This document shows, piece after piece, positions 1 through 8,625 of a stretch of DNA of 64,000 nucleotides. The notes beneath the pieces were generated by a model. That model made no database searches and was not told the DNA's origin. It saw nothing but the letters and a program-made list of their open reading frames with translations. The stretch is taken from contig NZ_JAVHTY010000003.1 of NCBI RefSeq assembly GCF_031085165.1, forward strand, positions 1 to 64,000, written 5' to 3'. The first letter of the stretch is position 1, and each line of letters starts with the position of its first letter. The position numbers were made by a program, and so were the translations under genes. The stretch is from Pseudomonas sp. 102515 (lineage in GTDB: Bacteria; Pseudomonadota; Gammaproteobacteria; Pseudomonadales; Pseudomonadaceae).

Positions 1-141
1 GAAACCACGAGCGGAACCGCCCCAGGTGTCGGCACAGACCTTGGTCAGCGCTGCGGTCAGCGTGGTCTTGCCATGGTCGACGTGACCGATGGTGCCCACG
101 TTCAGGTGCGGCTTGTTACGTTCAAACTTTTCTTTAGCCAT
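1..141 (-). CDS. tuf: Elongation factor Tu, N-terminal 47 codons (runs off the window)
   Basis: EF-Tu is the GTPase that delivers aminoacyl-tRNA to the ribosome. Only the first 47 codons are present; the gene continues left of position 1. The translation begins [20 protein letters not shown], and the G1 P-loop GHVDHGKT is at residues 19-26. The start is the ATG at 141, preceded by a GGGAGAG Shine-Dalgarno about 5 bases away. It follows three tRNA genes on the same strand, the order of the enterobacterial tyrU-glyT-thrT-tufB operon. Identification is firm; the rest of the protein cannot be inspected. Confidence 0.96.
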   Translation of the reverse strand, partial: MAKEKFERNKPHLNVGTIGHVDHGKTTLTAALTKVCADTWGGSARGF

Positions 142-184
142 CGACACTCTCTCCCTTCACGAATTGAGCAAAGCAATGCCGCCA

Positions 185-219
185 TTAAAACAAAGGCAGA
201 TATTTTCATATCTGCCTTT
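185..219 (-). terminator. Intrinsic terminator or attenuator between the tRNA genes and tuf
   Basis: On the minus strand an 11-bp perfect stem (arms 192-202 and 209-219, core GGCAGATA/TATCTGCC, 6-base loop) is followed by a T-rich stretch TTTGTTTTAA. It lies after tRNA-Thr and before the tuf ribosome-binding site. It may end part of the tRNA transcripts, or act as an RNase processing point that lets some transcripts continue into tuf. Confidence 0.6.
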
Positions 220-224
220 TAAGA

Positions 225-300
225 TGGAGCTCATGAGCGGATTTGAACCGCTGACCTCACCCTTACCAAGGGTGTGCTCTACCAACTGAGCTACATGAGC
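225..300 (-). tRNA. thrT: tRNA-Thr (anticodon GGT)
   Basis: A 76-base cloverleaf reads GCTCATGTAGCTCAGTTGG onward on the minus strand. The acceptor stem is GCTCATG/CATGAGC. The anticodon loop TTGGTAA sits in a CACCC/GGGTG stem and the T-loop is GGTTCAAATCC. CCA is encoded (225-227). It is the third tRNA of a tyr-gly-thr cluster ahead of tuf. Confidence 0.97.
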
Positions 301-320
301 GAAACATTTGCCAGTCAAAC

Positions 321-394
<74 letters not shown>

Positions 395-417
395 AGAGCC
401 TAAGCGCTCTAGCAATC

Positions 418-502
<85 letters not shown>

Positions 503-515
503 AAAGTGAGGCGGC

Positions 516-544
516 ATTTTCTTCATCTGCCCCCCTCTTGTCAA
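516..544 (-). promoter_or_regulatory. Sigma-70 promoter of the tRNA-tuf operon
   Basis: On the minus strand a perfect -35 TTGACA (539-544) is separated by exactly 17 bases from a -10 GAAAAT (516-521). A GC-rich discriminator (GCCGCC) follows. Such discriminators are typical of stable-RNA promoters under stringent (ppGpp) control. Transcription would start just ahead of tRNA-Tyr. Confidence 0.8.
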
Positions 545-575
545 GGATCTTTTTAAAATCTCCTTAACAATCAAT

Positions 576-611
576 GCTTTCGCCTCGCTCGCTAGCGTTA
601 TCAGCGAAAGC
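576..611. repeat. Intergenic inverted repeat between tRNA-Tyr promoter and pckA
   Basis: GCTTTCGC (576-583) and GCGAAAGC (604-611) are perfect inverted arms around a 20-base loop that itself holds CGCT..AGCG. It lies upstream of the tRNA promoter and downstream of the pckA terminator. It has no T-run. It may be a small structured element or a protein site; function unknown. Confidence 0.4.
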
Positions 612-674
612 GGGCGCAGTTTATGCAATCGCAGTGGACCATGCAACCCCAAGACGCAAAAAAAGCTTAAAAAA

Positions 675-701
675 CAAAGGCCACCCTAGCGGCGGCCTTT
701 G
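675..701 (-). terminator. Rho-independent terminator of pckA
   Basis: CAAAGGCC..GGCCTTTG arms with an interior RCC extension, followed on the minus strand by TTTTTTAAGC. It lies about 22 bases beyond the pckA stop codon. Confidence 0.85.
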
Positions 702-722
702 TTTGCAGACAATCGCCCCTGC

Positions 723-2264
723 TTACAGCTGGGGACCGGCGGCCAGAATGCCTTCGGATACGCCGGAGAACTTCTTGAAGTTCTCGACGAACTTGCCAGC
801 CAGCTCGCGCGCCGCCGCATCATAGGCAGCGCCATCCTGCCAGGTGTCGCGGGGATTGAGCAGGACGCTGTCCACGCCGGGAACGGCGACCGGGACGTCG
901 AGATTGATGACCGGCACGTGGCGGGTCTCGGTACCGATGAGGGCACCACTCTGGATCGCCGCGATGACCGCACGGGTAGTCGGGATGTTGAAGCGCTTGC
1001 CGACGCCGTAACCGCCACCGGTCCAGCCGGTGTTGACCAGGTACACCTTGGAGCCGAAGCCCTGGATGCGCTTGATCAGCAGATCGGCGTACTCGGCCGC
1101 CGGACGCGGGAAGAAGGGTGCGCCGAAGCAGGTGGAGAAAGTCGACTTGATACCGGGACCGGAACCCATCTCGGTCGAGCCGACCAGGGCGGTGTAGCCG
1201 GACAGGAAGTGGTAGGCCGCCTGCTCGTTATTGAGGATGGATACCGGGGGCAGGACGCCGGTGAGGTCGCAGGTCAGGAAGATGACCGCGTTGGGCTCGC
1301 CACCCAGATTGTGCTCGGCGCGCTTGTCGATCAGTTCGCGCGGATAGGCCGCCCGGCTGTTCTGGGTCAGGCTGTCGTTGGCATAGTCGGGGTGACGGGT
1401 CTGGGGATCCAGGACCACGTTCTCCAGGACGGCGCCGAACTGGATGGCCTTCCAGATGACCGGCTCGTTCTTCTCGGACAGGTCGATGCACTTGGCGTAG
1501 CAACCACCTTCCATGTTGAAGACGGTGCCCACGCCCCAGCCATGCTCGTCATCACCGATAAGGTAGCGGCTCTGGTCGGCGGAAAGGGTGGTCTTGCCGG
1601 TACCGGACAGACCGAAGAACAGGGTGACGTCACCCTCCTCGCCCACGTTGGCCGCGCAGTGCATCGGCAGCACGTCCTTTTCCGGCAGCAGGAAGTTCTG
1701 CACCGAGAACATGGCCTTCTTCATCTCGCCGGCGTAGCGCATACCGGCGATCAGCACCTTGCGGGCCGCGAAGTTGATGATGACGGTACCGTCGGAATTG
1801 GTGCCGTCACGCGCGGGCTCGCAGACAAACTCGGGCGCGTTGATGATCTCCCAGGCCGGCTTGGACTGGGGATTGTATTCGGCCGGATTGATGAACAGGC
1901 AGCGGCCGAACAGGTTGTGCCAGGCGGTCTCGGTACGCATGACGACGGGCAGGTAGTGCTCTACATCAGCGCCTACATGCACGTGGGAGACGAATTGATC
2001 ACGCTCGTCCAGGTAAGCGCTGACGCGCTCCCACAGCGGCGCGAACTTCTCCTCCGGGAAGGCACGATTGATCGGCCCCCAGTGGATGGCATCGCGCGTG
2101 GAGGCTTCCTCGACGATAAAGCGATCTACCGGCGAACGCCCCGTGCGATGCCCCGTCTTGACGACCAGCGAGCCATTGGCGGCCAGCTCTCCTTCGCCAC
2201 GTCGCAGGGACTCTTCCACTAACTGCGCGACGCTGATATCGGTATACACGTTGGCTTTCGTCAT
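723..2264 (-). CDS. pckA: Phosphoenolpyruvate carboxykinase (ATP)
   Basis: Cytosolic PEPCK converts oxaloacetate + ATP to PEP + CO2 + ADP, the first committed step of gluconeogenesis from TCA intermediates. The 513-residue product has the ATP-PEPCK length. The kinase-1 P-loop GLSGTGKT is at about residues 218-225, and the [10 protein letters not shown] substrate region is near residue 40. A start at 2276 is possible, but ATG 2264 (MTKANVYTD) matches Pseudomonas homologues and has GGGGAACGAA in front. A terminator follows directly. The neighbours hslO and hslR upstream follow the usual Pseudomonas order. Confidence 0.96.
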   Translation of the reverse strand: MTKANVYTDISVAQLVEESLRRGEGELAANGSLVVKTGHRTGRSPVDRFIVEEASTRDAIHWGPINRAFPEEKFAPLWERVSAYLDERDQFVSHVHVGADVEHYLPVVMRTETAWHNLFGRCLFINPAEYNPQSKPAWEIINAPEFVCEPARDGTNSDGTVIINFAARKVLIAGMRYAGEMKKAMFSVQNFLLPEKDVLPMHCAANVGEEGDVTLFFGLSGTGKTTLSADQSRYLIGDDEHGWGVGTVFNMEGGCYAKCIDLSEKNEPVIWKAIQFGAVLENVVLDPQTRHPDYANDSLTQNSRAAYPRELIDKRAEHNLGGEPNAVIFLTCDLTGVLPPVSILNNEQAAYHFLSGYTALVGSTEMGSGPGIKSTFSTCFGAPFFPRPAAEYADLLIKRIQGFGSKVYLVNTGWTGGGYGVGKRFNIPTTRAVIAAIQSGALIGTETRHVPVINLDVPVAVPGVDSVLLNPRDTWQDGAAYDAAARELAGKFVENFKKFSGVSEGILAAGPQL

Positions 2265-2334
2265 TTCGTTCCCCATGGCCCTGGGCCGTTCCTCATGCTT
2301 GTAGCTCTTACACGGCAGAACTACACGTTGCGGG

Positions 2335-2365
2335 ATTATGCCAGAAAGCCTTCGGGCTTTTGCAA
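2335..2365 (-). promoter_or_regulatory. Possible pckA promoter
   Basis: On the minus strand TTGCAA (2360-2365) and CATAAT (2335-2340, preceded by TGG, an extended -10-like context) are 19 bases apart, longer than ideal. A small AAAGCC/GGCTTT hairpin lies in the spacer. The position, straddling the end of hslO and about 70 bases before pckA, fits a pckA promoter, but spacing makes this tentative. Confidence 0.4.
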
Positions 2366-2368
2366 CGG

Positions 2369-3262
2369 CTAGTGCCGGGTATTTCCCGGGGTTTGCGTGC
2401 CGCCGCCCGCAAAAATCTGCGCGATATCGGCAGCGTCGAACACCTGCTGTTCATTGCAAAACTGACAATCGACCCGAATTTGTCCGTCCTGTTCGTCGAG
2501 CAGGCTCTCGACGTCCGGCTGGCCCATGCTGACCAGGGCATTGGCCGCGCGGTCACGGGAGCAGCTGCAGCTGAAGGCCACTGGCTGCTCGTCGAACAGG
2601 CGTACCTTTTCCTCGTGGAACAGGCGGTGCAGGATCACTTCGTTGTCGAGACCCAGCAGCTCTTCGGCCGTGAGGGTATCGGCCAGGGTGACCACGTGCT
2701 CCCAGCTGTCCTGGCGGGCCTGGGCGTCCTTGATCCGCGACGGCGGCAATTGCTGGAGCAGCAGGCCGCGGGCGCGGCGGCCATCGGCGTTCAGCCAGAA
2801 ACGGGTGGGCAACTGCTCGGAGGTGGCGAAATAGCCGGACAGGCACTCAGCCAGATTCGCACCCTCCAGCGAGACGATACCCTGGTAGCGCTGGCCATGG
2901 CGCGGGTCGATGGTGAGGGCCAGGACGCCATCGGGCATGAGCTCGCTCAAGGAGGCGGACGCCGTGATCTCGGCCTCTTCGTAGCGCGCGATACCGCGCA
3001 CCTCGCGCTCACTGGAGCACTCGACCATGAGCAGCGGGATGGGACCGCTGGAGCGCGCCTGCAGCACCAGCAGCCCTTCGAACTTGAGGGTTCCACACAG
3101 CAGCGCGGCCGCCGCGAGCAGCTCGCCCAGCAGCTGGGCCACGGGCTCCGGATAGGCATGCTTGGCGAGGACCTCGACGTAGCTGCGATCCAGGGTGGCC
3201 AGTTCGCCGCGGACGTCGGTTTCGTCGAACAGGAAACGTTGGGTGAAATCGTGGGAAGTCAT
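2369..3262 (-). CDS. hslO: Hsp33, redox-regulated molecular chaperone
   Basis: Hsp33 is a cytosolic holdase. It is switched on when oxidative stress breaks its zinc centre and forms disulfides. The 297-residue protein has the complete C-terminal zinc motif: CSC at residues 232-234 and CQFC at 266-269, as in active Hsp33. The N-terminal [11 protein letters not shown] region fits the dimer core. The start ATG 3262 has AAGGA upstream within CTTCCTTATATAGG. It lies downstream of hslR (Hsp15) on the same strand, so the two heat-shock genes probably form an operon. Confidence 0.95.
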   Translation of the reverse strand: MTSHDFTQRFLFDETDVRGELATLDRSYVEVLAKHAYPEPVAQLLGELLAAAALLCGTLKFEGLLVLQARSSGPIPLLMVECSSEREVRGIARYEEAEITASASLSELMPDGVLALTIDPRHGQRYQGIVSLEGANLAECLSGYFATSEQLPTRFWLNADGRRARGLLLQQLPPSRIKDAQARQDSWEHVVTLADTLTAEELLGLDNEVILHRLFHEEKVRLFDEQPVAFSCSCSRDRAANALVSMGQPDVESLLDEQDGQIRVDCQFCNEQQVFDAADIAQIFAGGGTQTPGNTRH

Positions 3263-3369
3263 GAACTACCTATATAAGGAAGGAGGCCGCGAAGCGTGGC
3301 GTTCACGGCGCACGCCAGGACCGGCGAGCGGACCTGGCCATTGAGAGGCTCCGGCGAGCCGCGACGAAC

Positions 3370-3783
3370 TCAGTCGTCGAACGGATGGACGTACTCGCGG
3401 AACTGATGGATCTGGCGCCGCTGCTTCTTGGTGGGACGGCCATCGGTCTGCACGCCGAGGTTGCCGGCCTTGCGGGCGGCCGCGGCCTGTTCGCGCGCCT
3501 TGAGGCTTTCCGGCGTCTCGGTATAGAGCTGCTGAGCTTCGGGCGCACCCCGGCGGTTCTGCGACAGGGCGACGATCACTATCGTCTTTTCGTCATAGCC
3601 CTGCCGGATGGTGAGGACGTCACCGATGCGCGGCTCCTTGCTCGGCTTGCAGCGTTCGCCACGGCACTGGATCTTGCCGCCTTCCAGAGCCGCCTTGGCC
3701 AACGCGCGGGTCTTGAAAAAACGCGCGGCCCATAGCCATTTATCGAGGCGCATCCGTTCTTCAGTGTGATCTACTGCATACAT
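3370..3783 (-). CDS. hslR: Hsp15, S4-domain ribosome-associated heat shock protein
   Basis: Hsp15 binds free 50S subunits carrying a nascent chain and helps rescue stalled ribosomes. The 137-residue product has the S4 RNA-binding domain at the N-terminus (MRLDKWLWAARFFKTRALAK from residue 11) and a basic tail (RPTKKQRRQIHQFR). The ATG at 3783 gives a 10-residue leader with GGGGA about 11 bases upstream. ATG 3753 is an alternative, but Pseudomonas homologues also carry a short extension before the RLDKWL motif. It is divergent from rimA. Confidence 0.9.
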   Translation of the reverse strand: MYAVDHTEERMRLDKWLWAARFFKTRALAKAALEGGKIQCRGERCKPSKEPRIGDVLTIRQGYDEKTIVIVALSQNRRGAPEAQQLYTETPESLKAREQAAAARKAGNLGVQTDGRPTKKQRRQIHQFREYVHPFDD

Positions 3784-3871
3784 CGAATAAAAGGTCCCCT
3801 GTTAGGTCTTAGACTCTTCTCAAGAACTCTAAACCATCGGACCGACGCTGCAAGCGCGCCTCTGGAGAGCC

Positions 3872-4648
3872 ATGACCACATTCTTCCCTTCCGACCTGAC
3901 CGGCCAGACCCGCTGCACAGGGTGCCAGCAGTCGGAACCCCTGGGCTTCGACTTCGACTTCGCCTATCAGCCCATCGTGGACCTGGGCCAAGGCGCAGTC
4001 TTCGCCCGGGAGGCGCTGGTGCGCGGACCAGGCGGCGAAGGCGCGCTGTCCGTACTCAACCAGGTGACCGACAGCAACCGCTATCGCTTCGACCAGCTTT
4101 GCCGCACCAAGGCCATTGCCACCGCGGCGGCCCTGGGCATGCGGGAGAGCCTGTCGATCAACTTCCTGCCCAACGCCGTCTACCGCCCGGAGTTGTGCAT
4201 TCGCAGTACGCTGGCCGCCGCACGCGAGCATGGCTTTCCGCTGGAACGGCTGATCTTCGAGACCGTGGAAACCGAACACGTCGCGAGTGACCATCTGACG
4301 AACATCCTGCGCGAGTATCAGCAATTCGGCTTCAAGACCGCCATCGACGACTTCGGCGCCGGTCATTCCGGCCTGACGCTGCTGGCCGAATTCCAGCCGG
4401 ACCTGGTCAAGCTCGACATGGCGCTCATTCGCCACATCGACCGGGACCAGGTGCGGCGGACCATCGTGCGCAACCTGATCGTCATGTGCCGCGAACTGGG
4501 TACCCAGGTGATCGCCGAAGGGGTGGAGACCGTGGCCGAACGCGATTGCCTGCGTGACCTCGGCATCGAGCTGATGCAGGGGTATCTGTTCGCCAAACCA
4601 GCCTTCAAACAGCTCATTGACCCGCAACATTTAGGCGGAGGCCACTGA
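3872..4648 (+). CDS. rimA: EAL-domain cyclic-di-GMP phosphodiesterase (RimA-like)
   Basis: This is a stand-alone EAL domain (258 residues) that should hydrolyse c-di-GMP. The signature E47-A-L is followed by SINFLPNA, FETVETE, DDFGAGHSGL, VKLDMALI, IAEGVET and MQGYLFAKP. All metal and catalytic positions look intact, so activity is expected. A short N-terminal CTGC pair (C15, C18) could bind metal or haem. The gene lies 15 bases upstream of the protease gene and rimK. This is the rimABK arrangement studied in P. fluorescens, where the EAL protein influences RimK modification of ribosomal protein S6. The RimA name rests on that synteny. Confidence 0.88.
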   Translation: MTTFFPSDLTGQTRCTGCQQSEPLGFDFDFAYQPIVDLGQGAVFAREALVRGPGGEGALSVLNQVTDSNRYRFDQLCRTKAIATAAALGMRESLSINFLPNAVYRPELCIRSTLAAAREHGFPLERLIFETVETEHVASDHLTNILREYQQFGFKTAIDDFGAGHSGLTLLAEFQPDLVKLDMALIRHIDRDQVRRTIVRNLIVMCRELGTQVIAEGVETVAERDCLRDLGIELMQGYLFAKPAFKQLIDPQHLGGGH

Positions 4649-4663
4649 TTTCAAGGAGCAGCG

Positions 4664-5140
4664 ATGAGCAATTCCGCCGAACCGGTCATTATCGGCCTGA
4701 GTGAGTGGGTGGCCCTGCCCGACCTGGGCGTGGTGGGCTTGAGAGCCAAGATCGATACCGGTGCCAGCACTTCGGCGTTGCATGCGACGGAAGTCCAGCC
4801 GTTCATGCGCGGCAAGGAACGCTGGGTGAGGTTCACCGTGCACCTGGGGACACTGGTCCAGTCCCGTCATCGCCATTGCGAAGCACCCCTGGTGGCGAAA
4901 AAGACCATCCGCAGCTCCAATGGCATCGCCCAGACCCGTTATGTCATCCGCACCCTGCTCGCCCTGGGCGAGTGCCAGTGGCCGGTGGAATTCACCCTGG
5001 CCTGCCGCAAGAGCATGCGCTATCGCATGCTGCTCGGTTCCAAGGCATTGATCGATGGTGGCCTGCTGGTGAATCCGGCCGTCTCCTATGCGCAAGACAA
5101 ACCCCAGTTGTCCCTTTCTCCGGCCTCCGGTGCCCCATGA
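4664..5140 (+). CDS. rimB: Retropepsin-like ATP-dependent zinc protease family protein (RimB)
   Basis: A 158-residue member of the family once called DUF785/ATP-dependent zinc protease, with a retropepsin fold. The catalytic-type motif [14 protein letters not shown] (D-T-G) is near residue 33, and the LLGSKALI segment near residue 127 fits the second half of the fold. In the Pseudomonas rimABK operon this gene is rimB, thought to act on modified S6 or to modulate RimK. Its TGA overlaps the rimK ATG (ATGA), indicating translational coupling. The family assignment is strong; the biochemical role is inferred from the operon. Confidence 0.86.
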   Translation: MSNSAEPVIIGLSEWVALPDLGVVGLRAKIDTGASTSALHATEVQPFMRGKERWVRFTVHLGTLVQSRHRHCEAPLVAKKTIRSSNGIAQTRYVIRTLLALGECQWPVEFTLACRKSMRYRMLLGSKALIDGGLLVNPAVSYAQDKPQLSLSPASGAP

Positions 5141-6042
5141 AAATCGCCGTTCTCTCGCGTAACCCCAATCTGTATTCCACCCGGCGCCTGGTCGAAGCCG
5201 GCGTCAGCCGCGGCCATGAGGTGGTCGTGGTCGACACCCTGCGCGCGTACATGAACATCGCCAGCCACAAGCCGCAGATCCATTACCGCGGCAAACCGCT
5301 GGAGGGCTTCGATGCGGTCATTCCGCGCATCGGCGCCTCGGTGACCTTCTATGGCTGCGCGGTGCTGCGCCAATTCGAGATGCAGGGCGTCTTTCCGCTC
5401 AACGAGAGCGTGGCCATCAGCCGTTCGCGCGACAAGCTGCGCTCCCTGCAGCTGCTCTCGCGCAAGGGCATCGGCCTGCCGGTGACCGGCTTCGCCCATT
5501 CGCCGGACGACGTGCCGGACCTTATCCAGATGGTCAACGGCGCCCCCCTGGTGATCAAGGTGCTGGAGGGCACCCAGGGCATCGGCGTGGTGCTCTGCGA
5601 GACCGAGAAGGCGGCCGAATCGGTGATCGAGGCCTTCATGGGTCTCAAGCAGAACATCATGGTGCAGGAATACATCCGCGAGGCGGGCGGCGCGGACATC
5701 CGCTGCTTCGTGGTCGGCGACAAGGTGATCGCGGCGATGAAGCGGCAGGCGGCGCCGGGGGAGTTCCGTTCGAACCTGCATCGTGGTGGCACCGCCAGCC
5801 TGATCAAGATCACCCCCGAGGAGCGCATGACCGCCTTGCGCGCGGCCCGGGCCATGGGCTTGAGCGTCGCGGGGGTGGACATCCTCAGATCCAATCACGG
5901 TCCCCTGGTGATGGAGGTCAATTCCTCGCCCGGCCTGGAAGGCATCGAGCAGACCACCGGCAAGGACGTGGCCGGGATCATCATCGAGTACCTGGAAAAG
6001 AACGCCGAGCCGGGGCTGACCCGGACCAAGGGCAAGGGCTGA
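5137..6042 (+). CDS. rimK: RimK, ribosomal protein S6 glutamate ligase
   Basis: An ATP-grasp ligase that adds glutamates to the C-terminus of ribosomal protein S6 (RpsF) in the cytosol. The 301-residue length is normal. N-terminal [23 protein letters not shown]-grasp elements [15 protein letters not shown] and [18 protein letters not shown], and the C-terminal [14 protein letters not shown] (metal-binding E/N) are all present. The ATG at 5137 overlaps the rimB stop. With rimA and rimB it forms a three-gene operon that links c-di-GMP to ribosome composition. Confidence 0.95.
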   Translation: MKIAVLSRNPNLYSTRRLVEAGVSRGHEVVVVDTLRAYMNIASHKPQIHYRGKPLEGFDAVIPRIGASVTFYGCAVLRQFEMQGVFPLNESVAISRSRDKLRSLQLLSRKGIGLPVTGFAHSPDDVPDLIQMVNGAPLVIKVLEGTQGIGVVLCETEKAAESVIEAFMGLKQNIMVQEYIREAGGADIRCFVVGDKVIAAMKRQAAPGEFRSNLHRGGTASLIKITPEERMTALRAARAMGLSVAGVDILRSNHGPLVMEVNSSPGLEGIEQTTGKDVAGIIIEYLEKNAEPGLTRTKGKG

Positions 6043-6061
6043 GGCTTCCGTTTTAGGAGTT

Positions 6062-6093
6062 GTTGGGCTTCGCTAGCGCCTAGCCCAACCTAC
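6062..6093. repeat. Single REP-like palindrome (GTTGGGCT family)
   Basis: GTTGGGCT (6062-6069) and AGCCCAAC (6082-6089) enclose an inner CGCTAGCG; the element ends ..AACCTAC. The same sequence family occurs at 14033-14071, 14874-14912 and 50116-50209. It lies in the 58-base space between convergent rimK and the envZ-like gene. It lacks a T-run but may also act as a transcription barrier. Confidence 0.75.
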
Positions 6094-6100
6094 ACGAGCT

Positions 6101-7420
6101 TCAGCTGGCGCTACGGGGTAGCAGCAGGCCCAAGGGCAACAGTACTCGGGCTTCCACCCCGCCGCCGTCGCGATTGCGCAGCTCGGCGCTGCCGCCGTGC
6201 TGCGCGGCGATGCGCTTGACGATCGCCAGGCCCAGCCCCGAGCCGCTGACGGTACGGGCACGATTGCCACGAGTGAAGGGATTGAAGATGTCCTGCAGGT
6301 CCTTGGGATCGATGCCGGGACCGCGATCCATAACGCTCAGGGCGACATAGGGCGCGGTGGCGGAGCCTGCGACCTGCCCGACCACTTCGATACCACCACC
6401 GCCACCATGGCGCAGGGCGTTTTCCACCAGGTTGGTCAGCAGCCGCTTGAAGGAGATGCGCCGTACCGGCAGCGGCGGCAGGACATCCAGCATCAGCCGT
6501 ACCCGCTCCGTCTCCTGGTTGTAGGGCGCCACCACCTGGCGGGCCAGTTCGTTGAGATTGGTGAGCTCCTGGGGTTCGTCGCGACCGTCGCGGACGAAGG
6601 CGAGGAACTGGTCGAGGATGGCGTTCATGTCCTCGATGTCGCGGATCATGTCCTCGGCTTCTTCGCGCTCGGCCGGCGGCATCAGTTCCACCGCCAGACG
6701 CAGGCGGGTCAGGGGCGTGCGCAAGTCATGGGAGACCCCAGCCAGCATCAGTTCGCGTTCGCGGCCCGCCTGCTCGACGTCCTCGGCCATCTGGTTGAAG
6801 GCATGGTAGACATCCTGGATCTCGCTCGGGGCATCGGTCTCCGGCAGCCGTACGCTGCGGCCCTTGCCCAGCTCGCGGGCGGCATTCACCAGGCGCCTGA
6901 GGGGCTGGTTGAGCTGCCGGACGAAGACCCAGGCGGCGCCGGTGGACAGTAGGCCGATGGCGAAAAACCAGCCCAGCACGCTCCAGATGTGCTGCCCGCG
7001 CAGGGGATGGGCCATGAGCGGGATCTTGATCCAGTCCGGCCCCAGGGAGGGCGCCAGGACCCACATGGCCGGACCATGCTGGACCCGCACCCGCACCTCG
7101 GTTTCCTCGCCCAGCTCCTGTTTCATCTGGCGCTCGAAGATCTCGCTGTAGGGCCAATGGTATTCCCCGGCCGGCACGGTCTCGGGTGATTCGTAGCGCA
7201 GGCCGGCAGCCTGGGCGATGCGCGGGCGCTCGGACTCCGGAGTGGCCCAGTAGGCCTTGAGCGTCAGGGCCGCGCCATGGCTGTACTGGCGATCGACCAG
7301 GACGTCCTCGTTGAGCAGCAGATAGACCAGGGTCAGCGCCTTGGAAAACAGCACCGCGAGCAGGACCATCCACAGCGAGCGGGCGAAGAAACTCTGGGGA
7401 AACCAGCTGGGCGCCTTCAT
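6101..7420 (-). CDS. amgS: EnvZ/AmgS-type sensor histidine kinase
   Basis: An inner-membrane sensor kinase of the EnvZ class (439 residues). Transmembrane helices are at about 14-36 and 147-168, with a periplasmic domain between. A HAMP region follows, then the H-box GVSHDLRTPLTRL (His231) and an HATPase domain with N-box (NLVENALRHG), DRGPGID and GSGLGLAIV. The partner is the OmpR-like regulator at 8626-9360. In P. aeruginosa the orthologous pair AmgRS responds to membrane-protein stress and affects aminoglycoside tolerance. Here, unusually, another gene and a palindromic element lie between the two. Confidence 0.92.
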   Translation of the reverse strand: MKAPSWFPQSFFARSLWMVLLAVLFSKALTLVYLLLNEDVLVDRQYSHGAALTLKAYWATPESERPRIAQAAGLRYESPETVPAGEYHWPYSEIFERQMKQELGEETEVRVRVQHGPAMWVLAPSLGPDWIKIPLMAHPLRGQHIWSVLGWFFAIGLLSTGAAWVFVRQLNQPLRRLVNAARELGKGRSVRLPETDAPSEIQDVYHAFNQMAEDVEQAGRERELMLAGVSHDLRTPLTRLRLAVELMPPAEREEAEDMIRDIEDMNAILDQFLAFVRDGRDEPQELTNLNELARQVVAPYNQETERVRLMLDVLPPLPVRRISFKRLLTNLVENALRHGGGGGIEVVGQVAGSATAPYVALSVMDRGPGIDPKDLQDIFNPFTRGNRARTVSGSGLGLAIVKRIAAQHGGSAELRNRDGGGVEARVLLPLGLLLPRSAS

Positions 7421-7557
7421 CGATCAGGATTTCCGCGCGAAACGGCGCGAAAGCCATCACAACCTCTGGGGTTGCAGGGTCCAGATAGGCCACCCGACGC
7501 GGACACATTCGGATACATTTGCTCGTCCATTTCTTCCCTTCAACTTGGAGTTCTCTC

Positions 7558-8430
7558 GTGTCCGACATCTGCCAGACCGGCCTGGACATCGGCTTCGCCT
7601 CGCTCAGCTACGCGCAGATCGCCTTTCTAGGCGTGGTGCAGGGTATCACCGAGCTGCTTCCCATTTCGTCCACCGCGCACATGCGGGTGGTTCCCGCCCT
7701 GCTCGGCTGGCGCGATCCCGGCTCGGCCTTTTCCGCCGCCATGCAGATGGCGGCCCTGGCCGCGGTGATCAGCTACTTCTGGCGCGACGTCAGCGGCGTG
7801 ACCCGCGGCAGCCTCGCCGCGGTGCGCCAGCGTGACTTCGACAGCCCGGACTTCCTGCTGGCGATGATGATCGTGCTGGCGACCATTCCCATCTGCATCG
7901 CCGGCCTCCTGCTGGCGCCCCTGCTCAATGCCTGCGACTCGCCGCTGCGGGGCCTCGGTGTCATCGGCTACGCCTGCCTGGCCATGGCCGCCCTGCTGGC
8001 GCTGGCGGAGCGGATCTGCCGGCACAACAGAGACATCTCGCAGATGCGTCTGCGCGATGCGCTGATCGTGGGGATCGCCCAGGTCGGGGCGTTGATTCCG
8101 GGCGTGTCCCGTTCCGGCTCGACCCTGACCGCCGCCATGTTCCTCAATCTGCGGCGCGAGGAAGCCGCGCGCTTCTCCTTCCTGCTCGGCCTGCCGGCCA
8201 TCGCCCTGGCCGGACTCAAGGAGCTGGTGGTGCTCTGGCACGCGCACATCCCGGCCGAAGCCTGGTCGCTGCTGCTGGTGGGATTGCTGGTGGCGAGCCT
8301 GTCGGCATTCGCGGCGATCTGGGGCCTGATGCGCTTTCTGGAGCGTTTCTCGACCTGGCCCTTCATCATCTATCGCGCGCTACTGGGGATCTTCCTGCTG
8401 GTGGGCGTGCACCAGGGGCTATTCGCCTGA
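7558..8430 (+). CDS. uppP: Undecaprenyl-diphosphatase, UppP/BacA family
   Basis: An integral membrane phosphatase recycling undecaprenyl pyrophosphate for peptidoglycan and polysaccharide synthesis. The family motifs are present: GVVQGITELLPISSTAH near the N-terminus and PGVSRSGSTLTAAMF in the middle, with about seven or eight hydrophobic helices and the C-terminal FIIYRALLG. The GTG at 7558 is preferred over an upstream TTG (7519) because GGAG lies 7 bases before it, giving 290 residues. It sits on the opposite strand between the ompR-like and envZ-like genes. It may be one of several paralogues in the genome. Confidence 0.9.
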   Translation: MSDICQTGLDIGFASLSYAQIAFLGVVQGITELLPISSTAHMRVVPALLGWRDPGSAFSAAMQMAALAAVISYFWRDVSGVTRGSLAAVRQRDFDSPDFLLAMMIVLATIPICIAGLLLAPLLNACDSPLRGLGVIGYACLAMAALLALAERICRHNRDISQMRLRDALIVGIAQVGALIPGVSRSGSTLTAAMFLNLRREEAARFSFLLGLPAIALAGLKELVVLWHAHIPAEAWSLLLVGLLVASLSAFAAIWGLMRFLERFSTWPFIIYRALLGIFLLVGVHQGLFA

Positions 8431-8431
8431 G

Positions 8432-8600
8432 AGCCTATTCAAAGTCAGCTGCGCGTCGGCCAAACAGGGTTGAAAAGACCCTGGGTCGCCAGCCCGGTCG
8501 GAATGCTCATTTACGCTTTGTAAACTCGTACGCGAGCCCGGTCCGCTTCCTCAGGTCTTTTCGCCTCGTTTGGCTCTAGCTCGCAAGACTTTGAACACGC
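8432..8600. repeat. Long multi-stem palindromic intergenic element
   Basis: Nested inverted arms run inward: TTCAAAGTC (8438-8446)/GACTTTGAA (8587-8595); GCCAAAC (8459-8465)/GTTTGGC (8568-8574); GAAAAGACC (8472-8480)/GGTCTTTTC (8554-8562); and a central TTTAC (8510-8514)/GTAAA (8520-8524). GCCCGGTC also occurs as a direct repeat (8492-8499, 8536-8543). No open reading frame fits. It resembles multicopy structured intergenic repeats of Pseudomonas and Xanthomonas, but I cannot name the family with certainty. It lies between convergent uppP and ompR. Confidence 0.7.
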
Positions 8601-8625
8601 TCTGCATACGCCTGGTACTGAGAAC

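Noticed and set aside
699..2222. A 507-codon plus-strand open frame opposite pckA
   Set aside because: It mirrors the pckA codon pattern in high-GC DNA and has no ribosome site or family motif; the minus-strand pckA has full PEPCK signatures.
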